Source: Scatosoma sp045644545
GTDB lineage: Bacteria; Bacillota; Clostridia; Christensenellales; Borkfalkiaceae
Length of the DNA stretch: 43,735 nucleotides
Assembly (NCBI GenBank): GCA_045644545.1
Contig: JAZRHC010000026.1
Span: forward strand, 1 to 43,735
Direction of reading: 5' to 3'
Shown here piece after piece: positions 31,075-40,587 of this stretch; within the stretch, counting starts at the first letter, position 1; each line of letters begins with the position of its first letter. The translations under genes were made by a program, and so were the position numbers. A model generated the notes under the pieces. That model did not search any database. It was not told the origin of the DNA and saw nothing but the letters and a program-made list of their open reading frames with translations.

Positions 31075-31563
31075 ATGGCGAAAGTCGGTATTTTAATGGG
31101 CAGTAAATCGGATTTCGAGGTGGTAAAACCCGCCGTATCCGTGTTGAAAAAGTTCGGAGTGGAAACGGAAGTGCGGGTGATTTCCGCGCACAGAACGCCC
31201 GAAGAAGCGCACGAATTTGCGGCAAACGCGCGGGCAAACGGTATGGAAGCGATTATTTGCGCGGCGGGCAAGGCGGCGCATTTGGGCGGCGTGATCGCCG
31301 CGCTTACCACCCTTCCCGTGATCGGGCTTCCCGTAAAGACGGATATGATGGGCGGGCTCGACAGCTTGCTTTCTATCGTGCAGATGCCCGCGGGAATCCC
31401 CGTGGCGACGGTGGGGGTCAACGCAGGCGAGAACGCGGGGCTTTTGGCGCTTCAAATTCTCGGTATCAAATACCCCGAAATCGAAAAGCAGCTCGCCGAA
31501 TATAAAGAGGCTATGAAAAACAAGATCAACGCCGACGACGAAGCGTTGCAATCGCTTTTATAA
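31075..31563 (+). CDS. purE: N5-carboxyaminoimidazole ribonucleotide mutase PurE
   Basis: Produces CAIR in step 6 of purine synthesis. 162 residues. VGILMGSKSDFEVVKPAV is the ribonucleotide-binding start, VISAHRTPEEAHEF holds the catalytic His, and ICAAGKAAHLGGVIAALTTL plus GLDSLLSIVQMPAGIPVATV complete the family pattern. No purK follows, so the enzyme may work with spontaneously formed N5-CAIR, use CO2 directly, or PurK is elsewhere. AGGAG precedes the ATG; a small hairpin (31044-31059) sits just upstream. Confidence 0.97.
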   Translation: MAKVGILMGSKSDFEVVKPAVSVLKKFGVETEVRVISAHRTPEEAHEFAANARANGMEAIICAAGKAAHLGGVIAALTTLPVIGLPVKTDMMGGLDSLLSIVQMPAGIPVATVGVNAGENAGLLALQILGIKYPEIEKQLAEYKEAMKNKINADDEALQSLL

Positions 31564-31592
31564 ACGAAAGATAAGTTTAACGGAGATATACT

Positions 31593-33008
31593 ATGGCAGT
31601 ACTTGGTATTTTCGGCACGGAAACGGCGGACGTCGCTTCCAGCATCTACTACGGCTTGTACGCTCTCCAACATAGGGGACAAGCGTCAAGCGGAATCGTC
31701 GTGAACGACGACGGCGTATTCCACGCTTATAAGGATTCGGGGCTCGTGAACGAGGTATTCACGCCGAGCGTTTTGGCTTCCCTCGGCTTGGGGCAGCTTG
31801 CCGTCGGCAACGTGCGCTACGGCACTTCGGCTTCCAAAGACCGTATCAACGCCGAGCCCGTCGTCGTCAACCACAGCAAGGGTAAAATGGCGGTTTCCCT
31901 CGACGGTAAGCTCGTCAACGGCGTGGAGCTGAAAAGCGAAATGGAGATGAAAGGCTCGATCTTCCACACCGCAAACGACGCGGAGATTATTTCTTCCGTG
32001 ATCATTCACGAAAGAATCCATTCCGCTTCGATCGAAGAAGCCGTCTGCAAGGCAATGTATAAGCTCAAAGGCGCGTATTCCTTGATCTTAATGTCGCCGC
32101 AAAAGCTGATGGCGGTGCGCGACGAAAACGGTATGAAACCCCTTTGCTACGGGCAAAGAAGCGACGGGGAATACGTAGTGGCAAGCGAGTCTTGCGCGCT
32201 CACTTCGATGGGCGCGACCTTTATCCGCGATATCCAGCCGGGCGAGATCGTCGTGTTCTCGAAAGAGGGCATACGAACGATCAAAGAGCATTGTAATCAA
32301 AAGCCCGAACGGCTTTGTGTGTTCGAATATCTGTATACGGCTCGTCCCGACTCCGTGATTGCGAACTGGTCGGTGCACCTTGCGAGAAAGCGCGCGGGCG
32401 CGATGCTGGCAAAGGCGCATCCCGTGGAAGCGGACGTCGTGATCGGCGCGCCCGATTCGGGGCTCGACGCGGCGATGGGCTACGCGGAGCAATCGGGAAT
32501 TCCTTACGGAATCGGGCTTATTAAGAATAAATATATCGGCAGAACGTTTATCGATCCCGGTCAGAACGTTCGCGAAGATAAGGTCAAGATCAAGCTGAAT
32601 CCCGTCGTGGCAACGGTGAAAGACAAACGCGTGGTATTCGTGGACGACTCGATCGTTCGCGGCACGACTTGCGTAAGGGTCGTAAAGCTCCTGCGCGACG
32701 CAGGCGCGAAAGAAATCCACGTGCGTTCGTCCGCGCCCGCGTTCTTGAACCCTTGCTACTACGGCACGGATATTTCGTCGAGAAAGTCGTTGATTGCGTG
32801 CAACCACACGACGGAAGAGATCGCGAAGATTTTCGGTGCGGATTCGGTTGGATTTTTGCCGATTGAGGACGTGTTCAAGCTCGGCGAGGGGGGCGACTGC
32901 AAAGGGTATTGCGCGGCTTGCTTCGACGGCAATTATCCCACGGAAGAGCCCGTGGACTACGGAGTAAATAAATTCGAAAGAAAAATATCGGAAAGAGAGG
33001 AGAAATAA
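31593..33008 (+). CDS. purF: PurF-like amidophosphoribosyltransferase with degenerate glutaminase domain
   Basis: Normally makes phosphoribosylamine from PRPP and glutamine (step 1). 471 residues. The phosphoribosyltransferase domain is intact: VVFVDDSIVRGTTCVRVV, GLIKNKYIGRTFIDPGQ, and GAPDSGLDAAMGYAEQSGIP. Cys motifs of iron-sulfur PurF are present (ERLCVFEYLY, NPCYYGTD, GYCAACFDGNYPTEE). The N-terminal Ntn glutaminase is not: the protein begins MAVLGIFGTE where active PurF has Cys-Gly-Val-Phe-Gly after processing, and the HNGNL loop reads LDGKLVNG. The nucleophile and the oxyanion Asn are both lost, although Arg in NVRYGT and Asp in TANDAE remain. It may use free ammonia. The start has a good ribosome site and no upstream Cys-bearing start exists. 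Confidence 0.92.
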   Translation: MAVLGIFGTETADVASSIYYGLYALQHRGQASSGIVVNDDGVFHAYKDSGLVNEVFTPSVLASLGLGQLAVGNVRYGTSASKDRINAEPVVVNHSKGKMAVSLDGKLVNGVELKSEMEMKGSIFHTANDAEIISSVIIHERIHSASIEEAVCKAMYKLKGAYSLILMSPQKLMAVRDENGMKPLCYGQRSDGEYVVASESCALTSMGATFIRDIQPGEIVVFSKEGIRTIKEHCNQKPERLCVFEYLYTARPDSVIANWSVHLARKRAGAMLAKAHPVEADVVIGAPDSGLDAAMGYAEQSGIPYGIGLIKNKYIGRTFIDPGQNVREDKVKIKLNPVVATVKDKRVVFVDDSIVRGTTCVRVVKLLRDAGAKEIHVRSSAPAFLNPCYYGTDISSRKSLIACNHTTEEIAKIFGADSVGFLPIEDVFKLGEGGDCKGYCAACFDGNYPTEEPVDYGVNKFERKISEREEK

Positions 33009-34048
33009 TGAAAAATTCCAAATCTGAAAGCTACGCGGCTGCGGGCGTAGACATCACGGCAGGCTACAAAGCCGTAGAACTTATGAAACAGCATATCGCA
33101 AGAACGGTCATCAAAGGCGCGGATACGGATATCGGCGGCTTCGGCGGGCTGTTCGAGCTTGATTTGACGGGCATCACCCGCCCCGTACTCGTAAGCGGTA
33201 CGGACGGCGTGGGCACGAAGCTGAAAATCGCGTTCCTTATGGACAAGCACGACACGGTGGGTATCGACTGCGTGGCAATGTGCGCGAACGACATTATCTG
33301 CGCGGGCGCAAAGCCTCAGATTTTCCTCGATTATATCGCGTGCGGGAAGAACGTACCCGAAAAGATCGCGGATATCGTGAAGGGCGTGGCGGAAGGCTGC
33401 GTGCAATCGGGCGCGGCGTTAATCGGCGGCGAAACGGCGGAAATGCCCGGATTCTATCCCGTGGACGAATACGACCTCGCGGGCTTTTGCGTGGGGATCG
33501 TGGATAAATCCAAAGTTCTTGATAATTCCAAAATGCAAGAGGGCGACGTGGTGATCGCGCTTCCTTCGAGCGGCGTGCACTCCAACGGCTTCTCCCTCGT
33601 GAGAAAGGTGTTCGATATCGAAAACGCCGATTTGAAAAAGCCTTTGGAGGAGCTCGGCGGCAAGAGCCTCGGCGAAACCTTATTAACGCCGACGAAGATC
33701 TACGTTAAGCCTATGCTTGCGCTGTTTGAACAAATTACGGTGAAAGGCGTTTCGCATATCACGGGCGGCGGCTTCTACGAAAATATTCCCAGAAGTATTC
33801 CCAAGGGCTTGGGCGCGAAGATCGAAAAGAAGAACGTGCGCGTGTTGCCTATTTTCAACCTTCTCCAAAAGGTGGGCAATATCCCCGAAAGAGATATGTA
33901 TAACACGTATAATATGGGCGTGGGTATGAGCGTGGTCGTTTCGAAAGAGGACGCGGCGAAGGCGCTTGAAATCCTCAAAGCAAACGGCGAGGACGCGTAT
34001 ATCCTCGGCGAGATCGTAAAATCCGACGAGGGCGTCGTTTTATGTTAA
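33008..34048 (+). CDS. purM: Phosphoribosylformylglycinamidine cyclo-ligase PurM
   Basis: Closes the imidazole ring to give AIR, using ATP (step 5). 346 residues. YAAAGVDITAGYKAVELMK, VSGTDGVGTKLKIAF, GIDCVAMCANDIICAGAKPQ, IGGETAEMPGFY and LPSSGVHSNGFSLVRKV are hallmark PurM blocks. It overlaps the purF stop by one base (TAATG), with GAGAGGAG just upstream, so the two are translationally coupled. Confidence 0.98.
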   Translation: MKNSKSESYAAAGVDITAGYKAVELMKQHIARTVIKGADTDIGGFGGLFELDLTGITRPVLVSGTDGVGTKLKIAFLMDKHDTVGIDCVAMCANDIICAGAKPQIFLDYIACGKNVPEKIADIVKGVAEGCVQSGAALIGGETAEMPGFYPVDEYDLAGFCVGIVDKSKVLDNSKMQEGDVVIALPSSGVHSNGFSLVRKVFDIENADLKKPLEELGGKSLGETLLTPTKIYVKPMLALFEQITVKGVSHITGGGFYENIPRSIPKGLGAKIEKKNVRVLPIFNLLQKVGNIPERDMYNTYNMGVGMSVVVSKEDAAKALEILKANGEDAYILGEIVKSDEGVVLC

Positions 34049-34662
34049 AGAAAATAGCCGTGTTCGCCTCGGGCGGGGGCACGGATTTTCAGTCCGTGAT
34101 CGACGCGAACGAAAAAGAGCGTTTTTGCGAGATTAAATATTTAGTGGCGTCAAAGCCCGAAATCGGCGCGATCGAGCGGGCGAAAAAAGCGGGTATACAA
34201 CCCCTCGTCTACGAAAAGGAAAAATTCCAAAGCAAGGCGGCTTTTTACGAGTTTTTAACGGAAACCTTCCTTCGTGAGGGAATCGAATATATCGTCCTTG
34301 CGGGCTGGCTTTTGATTATTCCCGCCGACTTTATCGAAAAGTTCGAGGATAAAATCGTGAACATTCACCCGTCCTTGATTCCGTCTTTTTGCGGCGCGGG
34401 CTTTTACGGCTTAAAGGTGCATAAAGCCGCGCTTGAATACGGCGTGAAGGTGAGCGGGGCGACGGTGCATTTCGTTTCCGCGGAAGTGGACGGCGGGGCG
34501 ATTATCGCGCAACGCGCCGTACCCGTTTTAAAGGGCGATACGCCCGAGAGCTTGCAGGCGAGAATTTTAAAGGAAGAACACGAGCTGTTGCCCTATTGCG
34601 TGAAAAAGCTCTGCGAAGGGAAGGTCGTAAAAAACGGGCGCACGGTCGTGGTGAACGAGTAA
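34042..34662 (+). CDS. purN: Phosphoribosylglycinamide formyltransferase PurN
   Basis: Transfers formyl from 10-formyl-THF to GAR (step 3). 206 residues. VFASGGGTDFQSVIDA is the phosphate loop, with Asp where many PurN have Asn. VNIHPSLIPSFCGAGFYGL supplies the catalytic Asn-His pair, and VDGGAIIAQRAVPV follows. The ATG lies seven bases inside the end of purM, showing coupled translation. Length and order are normal for Clostridia. Confidence 0.96.
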   Translation: MLKKIAVFASGGGTDFQSVIDANEKERFCEIKYLVASKPEIGAIERAKKAGIQPLVYEKEKFQSKAAFYEFLTETFLREGIEYIVLAGWLLIIPADFIEKFEDKIVNIHPSLIPSFCGAGFYGLKVHKAALEYGVKVSGATVHFVSAEVDGGAIIAQRAVPVLKGDTPESLQARILKEEHELLPYCVKKLCEGKVVKNGRTVVVNE

Positions 34663-34686
34663 AGAGATAATAAAAGGAACGAAGAA

Positions 34687-35961
34687 ATGAACGTATTGGT
34701 TATCGGAAACGGCGGGAGAGAACACGCCGTCGTGCAGGCGCTGAAAAAGTCGCCGAAGGTGGAGAAAATCTACGCAATGAAAGGCAACGCGGGGATCGGC
34801 GAAATTGCCGAGCTCGTAAACGTCGATTATTGCGATATCAAAGCGGTGGGCGATTGGGTGGATAATCACCCCGAAATCGACTATACGGTCGTCGCGCCCG
34901 ACGATCCGCTTGCCTTGGGGCTCGTGGACGAGCTGGAAAGCCGCGGACATCGCGCGTTCGGACCGAGAAAAAACGCCGCGATTATCGAGGCGAGCAAGGC
35001 GTTTTCCAAAAATCTTATGAAAAAATATAATATTCCGACGGCGGGTTATGAGATTTTCGATAACTTCGAGGCGGCGGAAGCGTACGTGAAAACCTGCGAT
35101 ATTCCCGTCGTGTTAAAAGCGGACGGGCTTGCGCTTGGGAAAGGCGTTTTGATTTGTAAAACTCGCGAAGAAGCGCTTGCGGGCGTGAAAGAAATGATGC
35201 TCGATAAAAAATTCGGCTCGGCGGGGAATAAAATCGTCGTGGAAGAATTTTTGGAAGGACCGGAAGTTTCTTGCCTTGCGTTCACCGACGGAAAGACGAT
35301 CGTGCCTATGATCACGAGCTGCGATCATAAGCGCGCAAAGGACAACGACGAGGGCTTGAACACGGGCGGTATGGGAACGTTTTCCCCCGCGCCTTTCTTC
35401 GGCGAAAAGACGGCGAAAGAGGTGATGGAAAAGATAATGCAGCCAACCGTGTCCGCGATGAACGCCGAAGGCAGACCCTTTAAAGGAGTGCTCTATTTCG
35501 GGCTTATGAAAACGAAAAAGGGTATGAAGGTGATCGAATACAACGCCCGTTTCGGCGACCCCGAAACGCAAGTAATTTTGCCTATGCTCAAAACCGATTT
35601 ACTGGAAATTTTCGAGGCAGTCACCGACGAACGGCTGAGCGAAGTTAAAATCGAATGGGAACAAGGCGCGTGCGTGTGCGTGGTGCTTGCAAGCGGCGGC
35701 TACCCCGAAGCTTACGAAAAGGGCAAGGAGATCACGATCGGCGATTTGGACGAGGATTGCGTTTTGTGTCACGCAGGCACGGCGATCAAGGACGGCAAGC
35801 TCGTTACGAGCGGCGGCAGAGTTTTGGGCGTTTGCGCTAAGGGAAAGGATATCGAAGAGGCGCGGCAAAAAGCGTATAAAAACGCGGAAAAGATTTCGTT
35901 TGAGGGTATGTATTATCGCAAGGATATCGGGATCAAATACCGCGACGTAGAGAGAGAATAA
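34687..35961 (+). CDS. purD: Phosphoribosylamine-glycine ligase PurD
   Basis: Joins glycine to phosphoribosylamine with ATP (step 2). 424 residues in the ATP-grasp fold. VLVIGNGGREHAVVQAL is the N-terminal signature. VVLKADGLALGKGVLIC, VVEEFLEGPEVSCLAF, HKRAKDNDEGLNTGGMGTFS and EYNARFGDPETQVILP are the ATP and substrate motifs. purH, often found between purN and purD, is absent here. Confidence 0.98.
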   Translation: MNVLVIGNGGREHAVVQALKKSPKVEKIYAMKGNAGIGEIAELVNVDYCDIKAVGDWVDNHPEIDYTVVAPDDPLALGLVDELESRGHRAFGPRKNAAIIEASKAFSKNLMKKYNIPTAGYEIFDNFEAAEAYVKTCDIPVVLKADGLALGKGVLICKTREEALAGVKEMMLDKKFGSAGNKIVVEEFLEGPEVSCLAFTDGKTIVPMITSCDHKRAKDNDEGLNTGGMGTFSPAPFFGEKTAKEVMEKIMQPTVSAMNAEGRPFKGVLYFGLMKTKKGMKVIEYNARFGDPETQVILPMLKTDLLEIFEAVTDERLSEVKIEWEQGACVCVVLASGGYPEAYEKGKEITIGDLDEDCVLCHAGTAIKDGKLVTSGGRVLGVCAKGKDIEEARQKAYKNAEKISFEGMYYRKDIGIKYRDVERE

Positions 35962-35978
35962 AGGACGAGGAACATAGA

Positions 35979-38900
35979 ATGATTTACAGAATTTTCGTAG
36001 AAAAGAAAGACAACGTGCAGGCGAGAAAAGAGGCGGCGGACGTTAAGACTCTGCTCAATATCAACGCGGAAGATTTCCGCATTATTCTTCGCTACGACGT
36101 GGAGGGGATCACGGAAGAAGAGCTCAAAGCGGCTTTGGGCACGATCTTTTCCGAACCGCCCGTCGATAACGTGTATTTGGAAGAATATCCGATGCCCGAA
36201 GGCTATAAGGCGTTTGCCACGAGCTATTTGACGGGGCAATACGATCAGCGCGCGGACAGCGCGGCACAATGCGTACAGCTTTTAACGCAAAAAGCCCGCC
36301 CGCTCGTTAAATGCGCGAGAATTTACGCTGTGAAAGGCGTTTCGGGCGCGGAGCTCGAAGCGATCAAAAAACACGTGATCAACCCCGTGGAAAGCGAGGA
36401 AATCGGCTTTGAAAAGCCCGAAACTCTCGTGCGCGAAGCGGTTGCAGGCGCGCCCGTTGAGGAAGTCGCTGGATTTATCGAAAAATCCAACGAGGAAATC
36501 GCGGCGTATCATAAATCGGTCGGCTTTGCAATGAGCGTAGCCGATCTTGCGTTCGTGCGCGATTATTTCAAATCGGAAAAGCGCAACCCGACGGAAACCG
36601 AACTCAAAGTGATCGACACGTACTGGTCGGATCATTGCCGTCACACGACCTTCTCGACCGAGCTTACCAAGGTCGTCGTCAATTCCGAAAACAAATCTAT
36701 TGAAAAGGCGTATCATTTATACGAAGATTTATATCAAGAACTCAACGGCGCGCGTTCCGATAAATATCCCTGTTTGATGGACCTTGCGACGATCGCGGCG
36801 AAGAAACTGAAAAAGGACGGCAAGCTCGACAACCTCGATTTGTCCGACGAGATCAACGCTTGCTCGATCTGTATCGACGCGGAGATCGACGGAAAAACGG
36901 AAAAATACCTCGTTATGTTTAAGAACGAAACGCATAACCACCCGACGGAGATCGAACCGTTCGGCGGGGCGGCGACCTGTCTTGGCGGCGCGATCCGCGA
37001 TCCTTTGAGCGGCAGAACGTACGTATATCAAGCGATGCGTTTAACGGGCGCGTCCGACCCCAGAGAAAAACTCGAAGACACGCTTGCCGGCAAGCTCCCT
37101 CAGCGCGCGATCACGCAAAGAGCGGCGGCGGGATTTTCTTCCTACGGCAACCAGATCGGGCTTGCGACGGGTATCGTTGACGAAGTATATCACGAGGGCT
37201 ATAAAGCAAAACGCTTGGAAACGGGCTTCGTCGTGGGCGGCGCGAGAAAGGAAATGGTCTATCGCGAAAAGCCGAAGGCAGGCGACGTGATTATCTTGCT
37301 CGGCGGCGAAACGGGTCGCGACGGTTGCGGCGGCGCAACGGGCTCGTCCAAGGCGCACGATTCCCACTCCGTGGAAACCTGCGGCGCGGAAGTGCAAAAG
37401 GGCAACGCGCTTACGGAAAGAAAATTACAGCGTTTGTTCTTAAATAAAGAAGCGACGAGAAAGATCAAAAAATGTAACGACTTCGGCGCGGGCGGCGTTT
37501 CGGTTGCCATCGGCGAGCTCGCGGACGGGCTCACGATCAATCTCGACGCAGTCCCTAAAAAATACGAGGGCTTGAACGGCACGGAGCTTGCGATTTCCGA
37601 ATCGCAGGAGCGTATGGCGGTGGTCGTGGATAAAAAGGACGTGGATTCCTTTATCGTTCTTGCGGCGGAAGAAAACCTTTCCGCAACCCCCGTGGCAACG
37701 GTAACCGACACGGGCAGAATGAAAATGCTCTTAAAGGGTCGCGAAATCGTGGATATCGCGCGCGAATTCCTCGATACGAACGGCGTAAAACAACAAACGC
37801 AAGCGGAAATTTGCGATAACGTGACGGCTTGGTTTGATCAAAAGCAAGGCTTGTCGTTCGCGAAAGAAACGGAAAAAGTGATGTCCGACCTCAACGTTTG
37901 CGCAAAGAAAGGACTTTCGGAAACGTTTGACTCGACGATCGGCGCAAGAACGGTGTATATGCCTTGGGGCGGTAAAACGCAAAGAACGCCCGCCGTGGCG
38001 ATGGCGGCGAAGATCTGCGGCGGCGAAACGGACGTTTGCACCGTTTCCGCCTACGGCTATTCCCCGTATCTGATGGAAACCAGCCCGTTTATCGGCGCGA
38101 TTTATTCTATCGTAGGTTCTGTTTCCAAAGTCGTTTCGACGGGCGCAAAATACTCGGATATCCGCTTGACCTTGCAGGAATTCTTCCAGAGAATGACGAA
38201 GGAAGCGAAGGTCTGGGGCGTTCCCACCTCCGCGCTCCTCGGCGCGGTGTATGCGCAAATCGGCTTAGGGCTCGGCGCGATCGGCGGTAAGGACTCTATG
38301 AGCGGTACGTTCGAAAATATCCACGTTCCGCCCACGCTGATCTCGTTTGCGTTAGCCCCCGCGAAAGCGAGCAAGCTCATCACCAACGTTTTAAAGGGCG
38401 GCGAAAAGCTCTATCATATCCCCGTGCCCAAGGACGAGCAGTCCGTCCCCGATTTCGAGGCTTTGAAAAAGGTCTACGAGGTCGTATATGAAAATATCGA
38501 AAACGGGAATATCACGTTTGCAACCGTCGCGGAAAACGGCGGTATCGGCGCGGCGGTGATCAAGTCCGCGCTCGGCAACGAGCTGGGCGTGAAGTTCGCG
38601 CTTTCGGCAAACGAGCTGTATACGGAAGCGTACGGCGATCTTGTCGTTTCCCTCAAAGACGAAAGCAAGCTCTGCGCTTGTATCGATAAAAAATTCGTAG
38701 GGGAAGTCGTCGGCGATAAATTCGTTTGCGACGGCGAAGAAGTTTGCCTTTGCAAAACGGCGAACGCATACCTGGGTGCGTTAAACGGCGTATTCGCGAC
38801 CACCGCACCCGCCGAAGGAAACGCGGAGGATTGCGATTTCGACGGCAAGAACTCGGCGGTGTATAAGCCTTTTGCGGGCGTAGGCGCGAAGCTCGCCAAG

Positions 38901-39695
38901 CCCAGAGTGTTTATCCCCGTATTCCCCGGCACGAACTGCGAACTCGACACGGCGCGCGCGTTCCGCTTAGCGGGCGCGGAAACGGAAACCGTCGTCGTGA
39001 AAAACCGTTCGGCGGCGGATATCGAAGAAAGCGTTGCGGCGATCGTCAAAGCGATCAAAAACGCGAATATTATCGCCTTCCCCGGCGGCTTCTCGGGCGG
39101 CGACGAACCCGACGGAAGCGGTAAGTTTATCGCAACGACCTTCCGTAATCCGTATATCGCGGAGCAGGTGGAGGCGCTTTTGCACAACCGCGACGGGCTT
39201 GCGCTGGGTATTTGCAACGGCTTCCAAGCCCTTATCAAGCTCGGACTCGTGCCGTACGGCCACGTAACGGAAATGACGGCGAATTCGCCCACGCTCACCT
39301 TTAACAACATTTCCCGCCACGTATCCACGATCGTGGATATCCGCGTCGCCTCTACGCTCTCGCCTTGGCTGTCTGCTTGTAAGGTCGGCGAAGTGTATAA
39401 AGTGCCCGTATCGCACGGCGAAGGCAAGATCGTCGCGCCGATTGCCGAGCTTGAAAAAATGAAGAAAAACGGTCAGGTCGCCACGCAGTACGCCGATCTT
39501 AACGGCAACGCGACGATGGTATCTCCCTTCAACCCCAACGGCTCTACGTGGGCGATCGAAGGGATCACCTCGCCCGACGGCAGAGTGCTTGGAAAAATGG
39601 GGCACAGCGAACGCAAGGGCGAAAACCTTTATAAGAACGTCGAAGGCAACTTCGATATGAAAATTTTCGAAAGCGGCGTTCAATACTTTAAATAA
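35979..39695 (+). CDS. purL: Phosphoribosylformylglycinamidine synthase, single-chain PurL
   Basis: Converts FGAR to FGAM using glutamine and ATP (step 4). 1238 residues, the fused form instead of separate PurS, PurQ and PurL. The synthase part contains TYWSDHCRHTTFSTEL, FKNETHNHPTEIEPFGGAAT and two related AIRS-like halves (the second with GGKDSMSGTF). The C-terminal glutaminase begins FIPVFPGTNCELDTARAF and keeps its nucleophile Cys in LGICNGFQAL, its His in VSHGEGK and its Glu in WAIEGI. So unlike the PurF in this operon, PurL appears fully able to use glutamine. It ends the pur run. Confidence 0.98.
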   Translation: MIYRIFVEKKDNVQARKEAADVKTLLNINAEDFRIILRYDVEGITEEELKAALGTIFSEPPVDNVYLEEYPMPEGYKAFATSYLTGQYDQRADSAAQCVQLLTQKARPLVKCARIYAVKGVSGAELEAIKKHVINPVESEEIGFEKPETLVREAVAGAPVEEVAGFIEKSNEEIAAYHKSVGFAMSVADLAFVRDYFKSEKRNPTETELKVIDTYWSDHCRHTTFSTELTKVVVNSENKSIEKAYHLYEDLYQELNGARSDKYPCLMDLATIAAKKLKKDGKLDNLDLSDEINACSICIDAEIDGKTEKYLVMFKNETHNHPTEIEPFGGAATCLGGAIRDPLSGRTYVYQAMRLTGASDPREKLEDTLAGKLPQRAITQRAAAGFSSYGNQIGLATGIVDEVYHEGYKAKRLETGFVVGGARKEMVYREKPKAGDVIILLGGETGRDGCGGATGSSKAHDSHSVETCGAEVQKGNALTERKLQRLFLNKEATRKIKKCNDFGAGGVSVAIGELADGLTINLDAVPKKYEGLNGTELAISESQERMAVVVDKKDVDSFIVLAAEENLSATPVATVTDTGRMKMLLKGREIVDIAREFLDTNGVKQQTQAEICDNVTAWFDQKQGLSFAKETEKVMSDLNVCAKKGLSETFDSTIGARTVYMPWGGKTQRTPAVAMAAKICGGETDVCTVSAYGYSPYLMETSPFIGAIYSIVGSVSKVVSTGAKYSDIRLTLQEFFQRMTKEAKVWGVPTSALLGAVYAQIGLGLGAIGGKDSMSGTFENIHVPPTLISFALAPAKASKLITNVLKGGEKLYHIPVPKDEQSVPDFEALKKVYEVVYENIENGNITFATVAENGGIGAAVIKSALGNELGVKFALSANELYTEAYGDLVVSLKDESKLCACIDKKFVGEVVGDKFVCDGEEVCLCKTANAYLGALNGVFATTAPAEGNAEDCDFDGKNSAVYKPFAGVGAKLAKPRVFIPVFPGTNCELDTARAFRLAGAETETVVVKNRSAADIEESVAAIVKAIKNANIIAFPGGFSGGDEPDGSGKFIATTFRNPYIAEQVEALLHNRDGLALGICNGFQALIKLGLVPYGHVTEMTANSPTLTFNNISRHVSTIVDIRVASTLSPWLSACKVGEVYKVPVSHGEGKIVAPIAELEKMKKNGQVATQYADLNGNATMVSPFNPNGSTWAIEGITSPDGRVLGKMGHSERKGENLYKNVEGNFDMKIFESGVQYFK

Positions 39696-39752
39696 GAAAA
39701 CGGAAGGCAGGCGGCGAAATTTTCTTCTGCCGTTTCTCCGAAAAGAGGACGT

Positions 39753-40508
39753 ATGATTGATTTTCACACGCATATTTTGCCACGACTTGACGACGGCGCA
39801 CAAGACGAAAGCACTTCGCTCGGCTTGCTCCAAGCAGAAGCCGCGCAAGGGGTCACCACGCTTCTTTTTACGCCGCATTATTATGCAAAAATTCGTAAGC
39901 CCGAACAATTTTTAAACGAGCGGGAGGAAGCTTTTAAAAAGATCAAGGAACAAATTCCCGAAAAATTACGGATAAGGCTCGGCGCAGAGGTGCGATTTGA
40001 AGCGGAAACGCGTCTTTCCGCGGAACAGTTTCAGTCGCTTGCAATTGAAAATACCCGTTACGTGCTCGTCGAATTGCCGTTTGAAGAAGAATGGTCGGAA
40101 AGCTTTTTCGAAAGGCTCGCGCGGCTCGCTTCGGAAGCGGAGCGAATTCCCGTGCTGGCGCATATCGAAAGATACGAAGCGGTGCGTAAAAATCCGAAAA
40201 TTTTAAACGAGTTCGTTCGTCGCGGTTGGCTTTTGCAGGTGACGACGGGCTCGTTCGTCGAGAAACGAAGCGCTTCTTTGGCGTTTGCGATGCTCAAAAA
40301 AGGGCTCGTGCATTGTTTGGGCACGGACTCGCATAATTTGGATACGCGCGCGCCCGATTACCTCCTCGTCAAAGGCAAGATCAAGGAAGCGGGCTATGAA
40401 AAGCAGTTTGAAAAAGTGCAGGGAATTATGCGCGCTATGCTGAAAAACGAGCGGATCAAAACGGAAGAAGGGAAGCGAGTAAAAAAAGTTTTTTGGATTT
40501 ATCGCTGA
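39753..40508 (+). CDS. PHP-type tyrosine-protein phosphatase (CpsB/YwqE-like)
   Basis: 251 residues. Metal-dependent phosphatases of this family dephosphorylate the tyrosine kinase that controls capsule or exopolysaccharide export. The metal-binding residues stand out: DFHTHILPRLDDGA at the start, TPHYY, GAEVRFE, LAHIERY and LGTDSHN near the C-terminus. GAGG precedes the ATG 57 bases after purL, and it may be cotranscribed with the purine genes. A sugar-phosphate transferase gene starts 3 kb downstream, but the two are separated by unrelated genes. Confidence 0.92.
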   Translation: MIDFHTHILPRLDDGAQDESTSLGLLQAEAAQGVTTLLFTPHYYAKIRKPEQFLNEREEAFKKIKEQIPEKLRIRLGAEVRFEAETRLSAEQFQSLAIENTRYVLVELPFEEEWSESFFERLARLASEAERIPVLAHIERYEAVRKNPKILNEFVRRGWLLQVTTGSFVEKRSASLAFAMLKKGLVHCLGTDSHNLDTRAPDYLLVKGKIKEAGYEKQFEKVQGIMRAMLKNERIKTEEGKRVKKVFWIYR

Positions 40509-40524
40509 AAACCTTGGAGAAATC

Positions 40525-40553
40525 TTGTAATTTTTATAAAAATGTGTTAAAAT
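40525..40553 (+). promoter_or_regulatory. Sigma-A promoter for the DUF1858 gene
   Basis: TTGTAA, 17 bases, TAAAAT, 34 bases before the ATG. Confidence 0.65.
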
Positions 40554-40587
40554 AAGAATGTAAATAACGAAAAAAGGAGAGATAACG

